DNA from: Pycnopodia helianthoides
Lineage: Eukaryota; Echinodermata; Asteroidea; Forcipulatida; Asteriidae
Assembly (NCBI GenBank): GCA_032158295.1
Contig: CM063255.1
Coordinates: forward strand, 11,312,094 to 11,376,093
Length of the DNA stretch: 64,000 nucleotides
Direction: 5' to 3'
Shown: piece by piece, positions 32,512-44,508 of the stretch
Layout of the letters: each line of letters opens with the position of its first letter
How positions within the stretch are numbered: position 1 is the stretch's first letter
Position numbers and translations under genes: made by a program
Notes under the pieces: model-generated
Database searches by the model: none
Told to the model about the DNA's origin: nothing
What the model saw: the letters and a program-made list of their open reading frames with translations, nothing else

Positions 32512-32945
32512 GGTACGGCTATCGATTGGTAAATGACCCTGACAAAATTGTGTAATTTCTATCCGAAAGCTTACTTGGTATAATGATAGTGATGGTTGTA
32601 AGCATCCTGAGAAATTATTTCGTTTGAAATGTCCCCGTTGATTAGAAATCAATCAAATCATTTGAAACGATTCATGCATGTCTGAATTGCTTCTCAGATT
32701 TCTGAGGGTTGGTGTCCGCTCGCGAATGTTGCGGCCAGAGATGCGGTTGGTACCCGCTGTCACCTCGCTAAAAACGTTCTTGTGAAAATACCGTGACAGT
32801 TTTGTTGCTGTTTTCTCAACAAATAAACACGGTATTCAGCTGAAACTTTCACAAGTGACTTTCATTGTATCTTTCTTGATAATATTGTGCCACTAAATCA
32901 GCATGACGTTGAAAAAAACCCAAACGATGACCCCACATTAAAAGT
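32508..32945. mobile_element. TTAAAGGTA MITE family E, copy 2
   Basis: It begins TTAAGGTACGGCTATCG, contains GGTGTCCGCTCGCGAATG and GGTACCCGCTGTCACCTCG, and fades out near CGATGACCCCACATTAA. Confidence 0.65.
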
Positions 32946-33605
32946 AAGGTATGTGGTACGGAAGCCCATTAGTGCCACGTAGCATTTCTCTCGTGTAAGT
33001 GTTTCTCGTTCACGTGGTAGTGTTTCTTTGTCACATGGTTATTGCCACTTAAACTCATGGCCGTTACTTAATAACTGGCGTACTTGGACCCCCCGGGGCA
33101 TTGTGTTTTGGTGAAAACAGTGGGGGGGGGGGGGGAAATGTGCTCTGACCTAATGTTACCAGCGCTCATTTTGAGGGTTTTGAAATTATAGAAACAAGTT
33201 TTGACATACGCTTGCTTCAATTGCATTATTGTTTCATTGTTACACATTCCCCTCTGTTGGTAAGCGCGGGATCTCCGTTAACCCCACCCCAGAAACTATA
33301 GAGTAAAAATAAAAAGGCTCCCTCTACGTTGCACTATCTGTTGTAGCAGTTCGCTCGGCCCCAGCGGCCTATCCAGGACCGCTGGGATGGGCTAATCAGC
33401 TTGCACAGATTCTTGTTCAGGAAGTACGTCATGCGTGCAGTGCTTGCAGTGTGAGTGTGATGCATGATGGGACTGAGCATTAACGTTAACGATACGTTTG
33501 CCCATCCCAGTGCCTTTGGTTTTAAGGCAAGGCGCTGGGGACGAGGGAACTGTAGAAGGGGATGGATGCTCAAAGACAAGAGGAAAGAAAAAATCGGCAA
33601 CATAC

Positions 33606-33776
33606 CAGTGCAAACAAGTCGACTGCCTCGTGAAGAGTGACCACTTTCCTCCAGTTGAAGAGGTCAAACGCGGCCAGCTTGATCACGTTGAAGACCGTCT
33701 CTGGGGGAAACATTCGGAATAGTCTCGGGTAGAGTTTTCGGTTTGACAACTTCGGCGAGGAGGCGGAGTACGAGAG
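33606..33776 (-). CDS. GABBR-like: GABA-B-like receptor exon 3: flytrap lobe 1 ligand loop
   Basis: This exon encodes residues 147-203 in phase 0-0. The acceptor is tatcag and the donor is CTG followed by gtatgt. LSYSASSPKLSNRK parallels the GABA-B1 stretch LSYGSSSPALSNRQ, so serines 152 and 153 of the ligand pocket are kept while the glycine position is S150. The next ligand position, histidine in GABA-B1 (RTHPS), is phenylalanine here (F169 in RMFPPE). NWRKVVTLHE at 187-196 matches the W-K/R-x-V/I-A/T-T strand of the family. Confidence 0.93.
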
Positions 33777-34566
33777 CTGATAAAGGAACAGAGAAAACAC
33801 AAACAGTTTGAGTTTCATACATAGACTTGGAATAAGTTGCTTAGTATTGCTCGACGCTTTCGAAGAGATTTGAAAATTTGCAGACGTGGAACAAGACAAA
33901 GATTGTGGTGACATTAAAGGTCTGCAAGAACACAAATCGTTATACATAAACATAATACATCACAATATATGCACAACAAAACAATTGCAAATGATTAGTG
34001 AGAAAACAACACATTATTACCAACACTGGTTATGGGCAAAAATCCCATGAAGTATACAAACATACAAAATAGGTGCTGTATTCAGTAGCGTAACAAGGGG
34101 GGAGGGGCGCCCCAAAGTGACGTCTATGCCCCGGACCTCCAGTTGAAATCTGCACCTTTGAGATTAAAAATTACCAGAGTACAATTTTACATTGTATAAG
34201 CTTTTATAGTATAGTATTACTCAATCTTCAAAACTGGTACAAGCAGACAATTTGTTTTTTTTAAACTCCATGTCAGTTTCTCTTCTAAAAAAATATAGTA
34301 AACGGCAGAACAAGATCGATGAAAAGGAGCACTGACTACCAGGAGTTGTTACACTAAGATCTTGGGAGAAAAATAAATAAATAAAATAAGAAATAAATAC
34401 AAAATAAAAACGCAAACAACAAATTTAGTTTGCCAGAAGTGCCCCCCAGTAAAAAAGATGGCGCAGCCCATTGCCCCCTAAAAAGCTTATTTTCGCCGCT
34501 GTCTGCATTGTAAATCGGCAGAGTATTTCTATAACGCCAATCATGTGACTCAAAACAACCTTCTAC
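33777..34566. other. Intron 2
   Basis: It holds a probable decayed element between GTAGCGTAACAAGGGGGGAGG (34086) and GTGCCCCCCAGTAAAAAAGA (34440). No coding signal. Confidence 0.4.
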
Positions 34567-34707
34567 CTGTATAATATTCCAGTGGTGTGACGCCTGCGCA
34601 GTAGGTTCCGTGGCAATCGAGCAGCCTCCGCCCAGGATCATTATCTTTGTGGTGGTGGTGTTGTATAACTCTCGATACATCATGTCTGTAGCTTTTCCGC
34701 CGTCACA
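34567..34707 (-). CDS. GABBR-like: GABA-B-like receptor exon 2: flytrap lobe 1
   Basis: This exon encodes residues 100-146 in phase 0-0. The acceptor is ctttag before TGT and the donor is CAG followed by gtagaa. It starts with CDGGKATDMMYRELYN, matching the CDPGQATKYLYELLYN segment of GABA-B1. C100 and C128 are the conserved lobe-1 disulfide pair. S129 in GGGCSIATEP aligns with the GABA-B1 serine that binds the ligand carboxylate. N115-T-T is a sequon. It follows the giant intron 1. Confidence 0.93.
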
Positions 34708-35278
34708 CTAAAGATACACACACATCGAGAATGGAGATGAAATCAGAAATGATTAAAGCGGACGCAGAAGTTATGTTGAGATCTATATGATCGAATTACC
34801 AATTAGTACCCAGCATAAAAGCATGCCATGTGCTAGATGCCCTTCAAGTCTCCAGTTTCACAAGTTCACATCTGCTCTTGCCTACTTTTAATGGATATTA
34901 AAAATGATATAGGTACCTATCTATATATCTATCTATCTATATACTTATTTTAGTAACGTGTCTGCTTGTGTTAGAAAAACTCTGAAGTGCCTGCATAAAT
35001 CTGGCTGAAATTTGTCGTACTGCATTCTTTCGGACCGGTGATCGGTCTAAGGGGATACGATTTTTTTAAATTTTCGTTCTGTTTTCAAATATTGATTTTG
35101 TGTACAAGACTTCATTAAAAGAGGAAGTGTTGCAAAGCCTGGCCGCAAACCTGGCCAATAGCGGCACGAAAACCTGACCGCGAAGTTGGCCGATAACAAC
35201 TTCTTTCCAACAAAAACATTGACGTGCGCGGGCACAAAAAACATGGCCGCGAACAATTTATTTGCAACCCAAAGATTG

Positions 35279-35465
35279 ACAACCATGCACGGTCTATGGT
35301 AGCTGCCACTGGTTCCCTGTTTCTCAGCTGGTAACCCTAACTCCCCCCCAATCCTATTACCCTAACCCTTATACTAACACTAACCCTACCCCTACCCCTA
35401 CCCCTTCCCCTACCCCTATCTACCCGACCCATGCAGCTACCATAGAACGTGCGCGATGGTTGTGG
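35279..35465. repeat. Inverted repeat around a CCCTA-rich tract
   Basis: The arms CACGGTCTATGGTAGCTGC (35288) and GCAGCTACCATAGAACGTGC (35432) flank CCCTAACCC and CCCTACCCCTA runs at 35330-35418. Broader flanks also resemble each other (GATAACAAC, CTTTCCAAC, GGCACAAAA). Confidence 0.75.
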
Positions 35466-36077
35466 TTCGTGGTTTAGCTTTATGTCTGATTGGTTATATA
35501 TCCCCGATAACAACATCTTTCCAACCAAAACATTTCCGTGCGGCACAAAACCTGGCCACCCGCGAACCTGTAGGGGTGCACCTCACTAAATAAACTCCCA
35601 TACCATAGTGCAAAATGCTTTTTTTGATTTCATAGACATGTAAACAGCCAAGGCGAAGTCACTTAGGAACCGTCATGTTCTCAATAGCGGTGTATTTGTG
35701 CTTTTATACCAATTGAGTTTTTCCTTTAGCGCTATGTTGGTTGCCTTATATTCTTTATTTAACGATGGGTTAGCTAAATCATCATTTTGTAAAGCGTGAT
35801 TTACTTTTTATTCGTGCTGCGTTTGTACCGGTCAAATTTGTCTTCTAAAGGAACGCTGAGTTTCGGTTGCGTTAATTTCTTTTTTTTTTCAACGAGGGGT
35901 ACATTTTAAAAGTCATTAGTTTGTAACGCGTCATTATTTATCATGTGTGCGTTTCTATATACATGTTGAGTTTATTTCTTTGAATGTGTTCTTGGTTGTG
36001 TTAATGTCTTTATTTTGATGAGAAAATAGAAATAGCTATTGCGAACTGCTTTACCAACCAAGAGGACCTATTGATTT

Positions 36078-36646
36078 AAAAGGCAAACATTAGTTAGTGG
36101 CCTGACGTTCCAACCCTAGCAGAGTCTTTCTCGAAGGCTAAATGTTAACCAAACACACATAAACAGGTATGCTGGTGTAACAGAAGCAGTCAAGTGGAAT
36201 GAAATGAAAAGAGAGAGAGGCGAGGCAGAAAGCACTCCTGAAAATGCAGGAGATGAACAATGAAGAGAGAGACAAAGGGAGGGGGTAGAGGGAAGGGACT
36301 TGTAAGACCACAAGAGGTTGGAAACACAAAGGAAAAAATCATTGTTGGGAAGAGGGAGAAAAAAGTAATTAAAAATAATTCATTATTTTTTTCTCCTTCT
36401 TCCCATCATTGATTTGTTTCGTTTGTGTTTCCGACCTCTTATGGTGTAACAAGCCCCTTCACTTAAACTCCCCCTTTATCGTTCATCCCTTGATTTTTTT
36501 TTCTCTCGCTCTTTTTTCATCTATTTCCAATTGACTGCTTTTGACTGTATACGTGTCTACGTGTGTTGTGTTGCCATTAACCTTCGAGAAAGACTCAGGG
36601 TCGAAACGTCAGGTCGTTGACTATTGTTTGCCTTTATTTAGGTCTT
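36078..36646. mobile_element. Element with inverted termini around CTTTCTCGAAGG
   Basis: The left end GGCAAACATTAGTTAGTGGC to GTCTTTCTCGAAGG mirrors the right end CGAGAAAGACTC to GACTATTGTTTGCC. The left part, with a GAGAGA tract, recurs at about 53045-53300. Confidence 0.65.
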
Positions 36647-36859
36647 GGGAATAGTACGCCATTATTTGTTTTTAAATATTGTTACTCTATATTTTCTGGT
36701 CATGAAACCGACGGATGCCGCATAAGTGAACTTAATCACTGTAGCAGTAGCTCGCCTGCCTGAGGAGGAAAACTGTAAACAGAGGTGCTCGCTCTTGTGA
36801 ACCAGAAATACAGGGGATTATATATACCCCTACTCTTCCATAAGTGTTCCGGATCCGGA

Positions 36860-37380
36860 TTCTTTTACGTGCACCACCAATCCTAGTACACGAGACCTAC
36901 GCTTAAAAGGTACACGTTGCCTTGAATCGGCCGAGTTGGTCTATAAAAAGCGTTTGCCACCGTTTGTTATAAAATGCACATGGTTAGAAAGATGTTTTAA
37001 AAGTAGAATACAATGATCCACACAAATATGCCTCGAAATTGCGTGGTTTTCCTTTAACATCGTGAACTAACACAGTTGGCCATTTGGGAGTCAAACTTTT
37101 GACTCCACAAAATGGCCGACCGTGTTAGTTCGCGAAGTTCAAGGAAAACCGCGCAATTTCGAGGCATATTTGTTTGGATCATTGTATTCTACTTTTAAAA
37201 CATCTTTCTAACCATACGCATTTTATGACAAACGTTGCAAACGCTTCCAAGGACAAGGCAAGTGTACCTTTAATGTCCCATCCGAAAGACACAGCAATAT
37301 GGTTAAGTATCCAACTTGCTCAAGGACACAAGTGCCACGACCGGGACTCTAACCCACACTTTGCTGATCAGAAACACTAG
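36860..37380 (-). mobile_element. Inverted SINE split by a hairpin MITE
   Basis: On the minus strand the right part carries a box B-like GGGTTAGAGTCCC followed by CTTGTGTCCTTGAGCAAG, the same body type as at 17585-18140. The hairpin MITE occupies 36903-37273 between TACACGAGACCTACG and TGTCCCATCCGAAAG. Confidence 0.65.
36903..37273. mobile_element. Hairpin MITE (TTAAAGGTACACGTTGCC), copy 2
   Basis: A copy of the 10437-10826 hairpin, 371 bases, with centre GGAGTCAAACTTTTGACTCC near 37097. It is nested in the SINE. Confidence 0.88.
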
Positions 37381-38071
37381 AACTATGTAGATTGTGTTTT
37401 TCAGTTCCTCCCTGACTGCGTGGATTTCCCCTGGAATAACTCTCTGGGGGTTTCCTCCCACATCTCAATCTGAAATTCCTCCTTGTCTTCTCTCCATGGG
37501 GTTATTGGCTATTGTATAAAGATTAAGTTTGCTTTTCTGAAAGCCCATGGCTTCGCAACCAGAATTTAAAATGGCAAGAAAATGAGGAGAACGAAGATGT
37601 TAAAATATTAATCTAAACAAACATGTACCTATCTGATGATAAAATGCCTTTTGATAATCTACTAGTACCGATTGTCCGTGGAAATAGTTTTATCTGAAAT
37701 ACTGACACATATCAGAAAGTTGCCCTCAATGATAAAAATCATTTCATTTGGTTCTACATGTTATCAGGAAAATGCACACAAAAAAATCAATAATATAGGC
37801 TACATAACTAGAGGCCAAATAGGCACTTTCCCATAAATCCTCGACACACATTCTGATGATTTATTGTTTATTCTTACAGATACATTTTTTGATGTGATTA
37901 ATGAAAAGTAGAATTCCTAAATTAATGGAGTCGTCCTCACCAATTGTGTTTCCTGCATTAAAACCGTGGAGTGAGGGCCGCTGTCAATTTAAACGCTGAC
38001 ATATTTTAACATTTCCATTGTCATAGCCACGCATTCTGAACACCGTTCATCAGCCCATACGCCGTAATATT

Positions 38072-38410
38072 TTAAAGGCACTGGACACTATTGGTAATTA
38101 CTCCAAATAATTGTTAGCATAAAAACTTACTTGGTAACGAGCAATGGAGAGCTGTTGATAGTATAAAACATTGTGAGAAACGGCTCCCTCTGAAGTAACG
38201 TAGTTTTTGAGAAAGAAGTAATTTCTCAGTAAAATATTTGAATTGATTTTGAGACCTCACGCGTGGGTGTTTTTTTTTCCATTATTATCTCGCAACTTCG
38301 ACGACCAATTGAGTTCAAATTTTCACAGGTTTGTTATTTTGTGCATATGTTGAGATACACCAAGTGAGAAGACTGGTCTTTGACAATTACCAAAGGTGTC
38401 CAGTGTCTTT
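38072..38410. mobile_element. TTAAAGG MITE family C
   Basis: Termini TTAAAGGCACTGGACACT and GGTGTCCAGTGTCTTTA. The interior has GTGAGAAACGGCTCCCTC and TTCACAGGTTTGTTATTTTG. A decayed relative is at 52147-52460 and a half copy at 40913-41062. Confidence 0.8.
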
Positions 38411-38744
38411 ATGTTGGACAATGCTTCACGTCCTATATAGAGGAGGTGTCAATCAACAGGGATCAGCGATTTGGTTAGAAGAGGGCAGGACCTTAATGCA
38501 CAAAATCGGTGTGCCAATTGTCAGTGTGCTAGGTTCAACCAAATTATAAAACTTGATTAGTTAAAAAAGAAAACACATATGCAAGGGGTACTGTCATCAG
38601 GTTTGACTTTGTATTATTGTGTCTGGTGTAGGGTTAGGCCCTAATCATTATTTCGTTAAACACCCCTATGTTCAGAAGACCCCCTCATGATTTACACGCT
38701 AAGGTTAGGGTTGGGGTTAAGAAAATGCACAACGGGTGACGGAA

Positions 38745-38855
38745 CATAAGAGTGTCGGAACATAGGTGTGTCGGGACATAGGGCAGTCGGGACATAAGGG
38801 TGTCGGAACATAGGAGTGTCGGAACATAGGAGTGTCGGAACATAGGAGTGTAACC
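38745..38855. repeat. Short tandem GTGTCGGAACATAGGA array
   Basis: About six 17-base units. Related CTATGTTCCGACACCCC sequence occurs inverted near 57530-57570. Confidence 0.8.
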
Positions 38856-39348
38856 ATCAGGCCCATGTCTACGAGACAATTATTTTACAGGCAACAAGTT
38901 CAAACAGACAGCCTCCAAGAAGAACATTTACACCCAGGTAATAATAGCTGTCGCCATAGTTTACTGTTAGGAAAAAAGGGTCTCTCGAACCACATAAATC
39001 AATGTTCCTTCTTCTATACGAATACGCATTGCAGTTGATTGGTACGGAGCCGTCTTTGACAACGGCCTCATTTGACAAGGCCTTTCGATTGAACATTTAG
39101 AATTGAGAACAGATGTACAACATGGCGTCCTTCTTGTCATCAAACACGCACGCGGTATCTGTCTTCCTGTGTTATTTTGACGTTGAAGGGCAGAGACAAT
39201 TAGCAAGATGTGCACGGAAAAATCGGTCTACCTTCGATGGATTTCGTAAACAGCACGAGTTCTTAATGACATCGCAATCACTGTTACAAAATGTTTAGAG
39301 TTCATTGCCAGTCTTTTGAGGATTTTTTTAGGGCATGTTTTGGCTCTA

Positions 39349-40194
39349 AGGTAGGGTCATAGAATTGGTTTTTTTTTGTCAACGTAATTCTGATTCTTAT
39401 AGAAGCAGTGGCGGCACCAGACCTGTTAATCTGGGGGGCAAGAGGGGGGCAAACTTAAATTTAGGGGGGGGGGGGCAAACAAAAGTCTATAATGTACTGT
39501 ATAAGCCTACAATTCACTCCAGAAATAAGATTTTGCACTGTGTGAATGTGACGTGTTGTGCGAACTGCGTGTACAATGGCTGCTTACGGCTTTGGGCAGA
39601 CAATGCATTTCTATTTATAGCAAGTTTCCAAGCTTGTACAGATAAATATATCCACATCTTATTAACATTGCCGGAGATGGAAAGTGTATTGGGCTTTTTT
39701 GATGGTGCCAGCTAATTATGATGGATGAAATTGAGTTTATTATTTACAGCGCAAACAACATTGTAACAAATTGGGTGCAATCGTTTGGGATTACACTCAG
39801 TTTCCGCCATCGGGGAAAAACTGGGGGGGGGGGGAACTGGGGGGGGCAAAAAAAATTACGGGGGGCATTTGCCCCCCCCCCGTGGGCCCCCCCCCCCCAC
39901 CCGTAGCGCCGCCGCTGTACAGATGTACATTACAAAAGTCAAATGTGAAAGTTTCAGCTGAACGTAATGTCTACTTGCTGAGAAAACAGCAACAACAAAA
40001 TTCACGTTATTTTAATGAACGTCGAATCCATCCACTTTGCGAGGTGACAGCGGGTACCAACCTCATCTCTGGCCGCAGCATATACGCGAACGGACACCAA
40101 CCCTCGGGAATCCGAGAAACGATTCATGCATTAATCGTTTCTCAGATTCAAACGTTTTGGGGTGGAAAATTATCAAAGCCATATTACTTCAAAG
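39349..40194. mobile_element. MITE family E copy 3 with a nested G/C-run element
   Basis: The outer ends are AAGGTAGGGTCATAGAATTGG and TTACTTCAAAGGGAC. The nested element (about 39404-39916) has ends AGCAGTGGCGGCACC and GCGCCGCCGCTGT and runs of G and C next to both ends. Its ORFs are not recognisable. Confidence 0.6.
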
Positions 40195-40912
40195 GGACTC
40201 GTTTCTAAAAAAAAAAAAATGAATATATCATCAGTTGCAATGCTTCTCAACAAGTCAGTTTTTATGGTGATTATGTTTTGGAGTGTTTTTAATCTATGAC
40301 CATACATTTAGATGAAGAGATAGAAGATAGAGTAGCTTATTTGTCTTCGCAACACAAAGGCTGTTACAGCAGTTTTACATTGAAAACATCAGGGGAAAAA
40401 AGCGGAGGGACAAGACATCAAACACTGACAATACAAATACATTAAAATCATGACAATCTAACGCAAGGTCAATAAAAAAAAACGTCGAGTAGCATAATAA
40501 ATGCAAATTATTACAAATATAAAAATGAGAAACATGGCTGATTTTAAACATTGTTCACATATCTGTTACCTATTTTTGTCCTCGTGTTTTTTGGGAAACT
40601 GTACACAAAGTGATGGCGTTGAAAGACGATTCATCTGCTATAACTGACGGTGACTTCGCCATTTGATCTATTTCCTGTTGGTTTAACTGTTTAAAATATG
40701 GGTGCTGTTCCAGCAATTGACCATTTTTTATACATATTGGACTATTTTGGTACCGTTTGGTTCTGCAAATTGTAATAAGATTTCCTATGAGTTTCTATGT
40801 GGTGAATATCTTTTCTGCGTGGTGGAACCCAATCGCAGAAAATGCATAGAAGAAATAAGGGGCTGGAAGAAGCTTTAGGCACAGCTGCTCCCTTTGTTTC
40901 TTAAGGGTTTTA

Positions 40913-41154
40913 AAGACACTGGACACCTTTGGTAATTGTCAAAGACCAGTCTTCTCACTTGGTGTATCTCAACATATGCACAAAATAACAAACCTGTGAA
41001 AATTTGAACTCAATTGGTCGTCGGAGTTGCGAGATAATAATGGAAGAAAAAACACCCTGGTCACACGAAGTTTTATGCTTTCAGATGCTTGATTGCTTGA
41101 TCAAAAGTATATTTTACAAGTTTTGTTCTTACCAATTCTGTAATGTTCCTTTAA
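40913..41154. mobile_element. Chimeric MITE: half family C, half family A
   Basis: The left half, TTAAAGACACTGGACACC to about 41062, is the inverted right half of family C. The right half from about 41095 (TTGATCAAAAGTATATTTTAC) to TGTAATGTTCCTTTAA is the inverted left half of family A. Both ends retain TTAAAG. Confidence 0.8.
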
Positions 41155-41341
41155 AAAAGATGTATCTTTGTAAGCTCTCCATGCTATTTTCATTAGAAAT
41201 GTAAACGGCGGAATGTACACTTTGCATTAGGTATAGGAATGTATACACGGAGGGTTTTGTTGTACGTTCAGCATCTGTTGCTCATCAAACCAACGCATTA
41301 ATTAAAGAGTCGTCTAATGAACCAAACAATGAAGTCGATTT

Positions 41342-41524
41342 TCACAGGAAAGTGGCGGGTAAAAATTTCATCAACTCGCCCTTGAGTTTCTCCGCGCTCA
41401 GTTCCGCAGTAATCTTTTGGTACGAGGCCAGTCGATAAATCAAGATAAAATCGGTAAACGCTGCAGACAGTGTATAAGGCTTGTCCATTATCGTGAACGT
41501 TTCGTGAACCTGGTTTTTCAACAT
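41342..41524 (-). CDS. Unrecognised 60-codon ORF in intron 1
   Basis: It starts with ATG and ends at TGA. The peptide includes MDKPYTLSAAFTDFILIYRL and AELSAEKLKGELMKFL, giving a mixed, protein-like composition rather than repeat translation. The upstream frame is open to a TAA 10 codons earlier. It is sense-strand relative to the receptor but has no splice logic linking it. It could be a short coding fragment of an unknown element. Confidence 0.25.
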   Translation of the reverse strand: MLKNQVHETFTIMDKPYTLSAAFTDFILIYRLASYQKITAELSAEKLKGELMKFLPATFL

Positions 41525-42089
41525 TGCTTTTAACGTGGGTGAACTAAACCTGGGTTATATCTGGTCAAAACGGTCGAATACTTGACCAGTGCAGTCCATT
41601 ATGTCACTTTAAGGGCTCCAAATGTCAGTCAGATTTGATGAGAAGGGAGGGTGATGGTTCTTTAATATGCCAAGTGAAGCAGAAATTAGTCATACAGAAC
41701 CTTTGATATCTTCTTATCAAGTCTCAAACTGTATCTCTATAAATCTTAGATTGAAAACTACTTTAACCAACGGCACCGAAAGCCCTATACTGTAGCTAGT
41801 TAATAAACATTTAATGTTTTATCAGATAGTTTTGACGTGTTTTTTGTATCTTATTAACGCAAACAAACAGGAAAATTTCACTTGTCTCGGACTCTTCGTT
41901 CATTTTGAAAACTTAGAAAAATCGAGCCTCCCGAGATGAACTGGAATTATTTTTCAAAAAATCTTTTCTGTAAAATCAATCTTCTTTTTAAATTCGATTT
42001 TGGCAAAATTCATGAAAATAAAAATACCTCTAGCAATATAATACAATTTTAATACTTATATAATACAAATGATTTGTTAAGATTAACAC

Positions 42090-42280
42090 CGAAACAAATA
42101 AAAACTTGGACGAGGATGATAATTTTTTTAGATATCCCATTTGCAAATCACGCCCAAACTTGTGGAACCGTTTATAGGTTTAGTGATAACACGAACGTCA
42201 GCTGGGCGAAATTCTTAATTGTTTACAAAGTAACCGGAAATGGAGGTCAAGTCTTATTCTCGGGGTTTCAGAGTCGATTT
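42090..42280. repeat. Dispersed repeat, copy 3 (inverted)
   Basis: GTAACCGGAAATGGAGGTCAAGTCTTATTCTCGGG-type sequence is the reverse complement of 9465-9510, and AACTTGGACGAGGATGAT relates to 9605-9620. Confidence 0.5.
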
Positions 42281-42787
42281 GTTAAATTAACTCTCACATC
42301 AATTATTTCATTGCTCAATTTTACTTTCCCAACAATATAATATATTTTAAAGTATTTGAAGAAACAGAATCGCCCACCCGTAAATTCAACATGGTTGGAG
42401 TCAACTTGGCAGTTCGAATACGCGCGAGACTTGTCCAGTCTATCGGTAAATTACTGGACAGCTCTTCTACCTCGGGTCAATTCTAAAATCAAATTCCAGC
42501 TGACAAAAATATTGTCATGCATTTAAAACATGAACGATGGGATAAATGTGTTATGAAGAATACACACGACAATCTTTGTCAGAAGGGATTTGATTAAAGA
42601 ATTGAGCCGAGTTAAAAAGTACACTAGTGTTGTCCAGTAATGCATCAATCCACGTGGCGGCAAGAAACAGAGGCGGTAAAGTGACTTAAAAGCAACGTTC
42701 GTGGACAATCCAATACCCAAGATTTTAAACTCTTGACCATGAAATCACTCACTCAAACATCGTACCGCCTCAGGAGTTCACCCACTG

Positions 42788-43183
42788 TTAAAGGAACATT
42801 ACAGAGTTGATAAGAAACAAAACTTGTAAAATATACTTTCGATCACAGACTTAAATAAAACTTACACGGTCTAATGATGATGATAGTAGAAAAAAACATC
42901 CCTTGAAATATTTTTGTCTGAAATGCCATATTTGATGAGAAACGAATAAACTAATTTTTCGATTGGAGTTAATCGCTCAGTGAGCGTTTTATTCATTTGA
43001 TGAATCTATATGATTTCATGCAAATGTGTAATCGGTTTTTCACTATTTTCTCGTGACCCAGATGGCCGATCGATCTCAAACTTCTACAGGTTTGTCAGTT
43101 TATGTATATGGTGGATTACATAAAGTGCTTACACTGTCAGCAACTGTTTTGTGAGCAAAAACCAATTCTGTAATGTTCCTTTA
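42788..43183 (+). mobile_element. TTAAAGG MITE family A, copy 6
   Basis: A full copy in intron 1, with TTAAAGGAACATTACAG and CTGTAATGTTCCTTTAA ends. It lies directly upstream of a LINE 3' fragment. Confidence 0.9.
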
Positions 43184-43202
43184 ATATTACCCTTCAAGGA
43201 CA

Positions 43203-43341
43203 TCAAAGGCTACCCTAGGTGATCGGGCATTTTGTTTACGCTGCTCCTAAACTATGGAATAATCTCCCTCCTTGTATGAGGCAATCATCTTCACTGAATG
43301 TATTTAAATCCAAGTTAAAAACCCATCTTGTTTGCGACTAA
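43203..43341 (+). pseudogene. LINE ORF2 C-terminal fragment
   Basis: After a GDRAF start and a frameshift the sequence reads AAPKLWNNLPPCMRQSSSLN and FKSKLKTHL, the typical end of CR1/L2/Jockey LINE proteins (APxLWNSLPxxIRxSxSLxxFKxxLKTHLF), then a stop. It is a 5'-truncated, frame-broken copy. Confidence 0.8.
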
Positions 43342-43827
43342 TTCCGTCTTGTAGTGTTAGTGTTATTTGTATTGTTTTTTTCCCCTGCATTTTGTTGTTG
43401 TGTTTTATATTTTGCATAATGCGCAGTAGAGCATATTCACATAGGTATTGCGCAATATGGATGTACGTTATTACATCTTTTTGTGTTGCCATTCTTTATA
43501 GCGGCAAGATCACGTTATACAGTCGATAGTGCAATTCTTTAGGAAAGGTATGAGCTGTATGATCGGTAACCTTCCAGATTGAATAATCCATTACATTCTG
43601 TCCTAACTTTGTCCAAATTCACTTCCGTTTAAAGTGGTAGAGTTACTCAGCCTGCCACGCAGGTTTTTTGCCTACGAGAATAATACAATCGTGGCGAGTA
43701 ATGGAAACTAAACACGGAGAAATGAACAAATACAAACACTTCAGATATTCAGTAAATAAACAACGTCATTATTTACGTGCACATTTTGTTTTGTGAGAGG
43801 GAAGAGACTTCAAGGTAATGTACGTGC

Positions 43828-44262
43828 ACTCTAAAAGCTCCTATATCAGAATTGACCCGCATTCCGGGTCCCATGGGCCGGACTCACTTCTGGGTCAGGT
43901 TGACCCGGACAGTGGTTTAAAAAATAGGGATTTGGACTCGATTTCTGCGTCAGTTTGGCACCGTTTCCAGGGCCCAATTTCATAGAGCTGCTAAGCACGA
44001 AAATTTGCTTAGCATGAAATTTCTTCATTGATAAAAACAGGGTTACCAACCAAATTTCCACTTGATTTTCAGGATAAGCAACCAACAGCTGAATACCAGT
44101 AACACGCAATATGCAACACATGGAAATTTGGTTGGTAACCCTGTTTTTATCACGAAAGAAATTGCATGCTAAGCAAACTTTTGTGCTTATCAGCTCTATG
44201 AAATTGGGCCCTGGTCAGACCCCCTGGGAACCATGAATTTGGGTCAATTCTGACCCGGGATT
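43828..44262. mobile_element. GACCCGG-type repeat split by a palindromic MITE
   Basis: The outer repeat starts CACTCTAAAAGCTCC and resumes at 44215 with TCAGACCCCCTGGGAACC. The nested MITE (43968-44214) has ends CAGGGCCCAATTTCATAG and CTATGAAATTGGGCCCTG. A GTTTCCAG to GGTCAGAC junction reconstructs the uninterrupted repeat. Confidence 0.8.
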
Positions 44263-44508
44263 TGTTGGATCATGAACAAAATATTAGTGGAGCCTACTGC
44301 GTTGACAAATCAATACCGTCTCTCGTTAGTCTATAGTCAACACGAACACGAATTAATTGTACACATCGAGAGAGCATTCTTGATTTAATTAATTACAGTT
44401 TGCGTCACAGCTGAATGTACAGTACGGTCACACGGTGAACAAATATGTTTTTTTGCTTCGGGGACCAAGTGTAATGATAAACTTTGCTCAGTGCTCTATA
44501 ATCGACAT

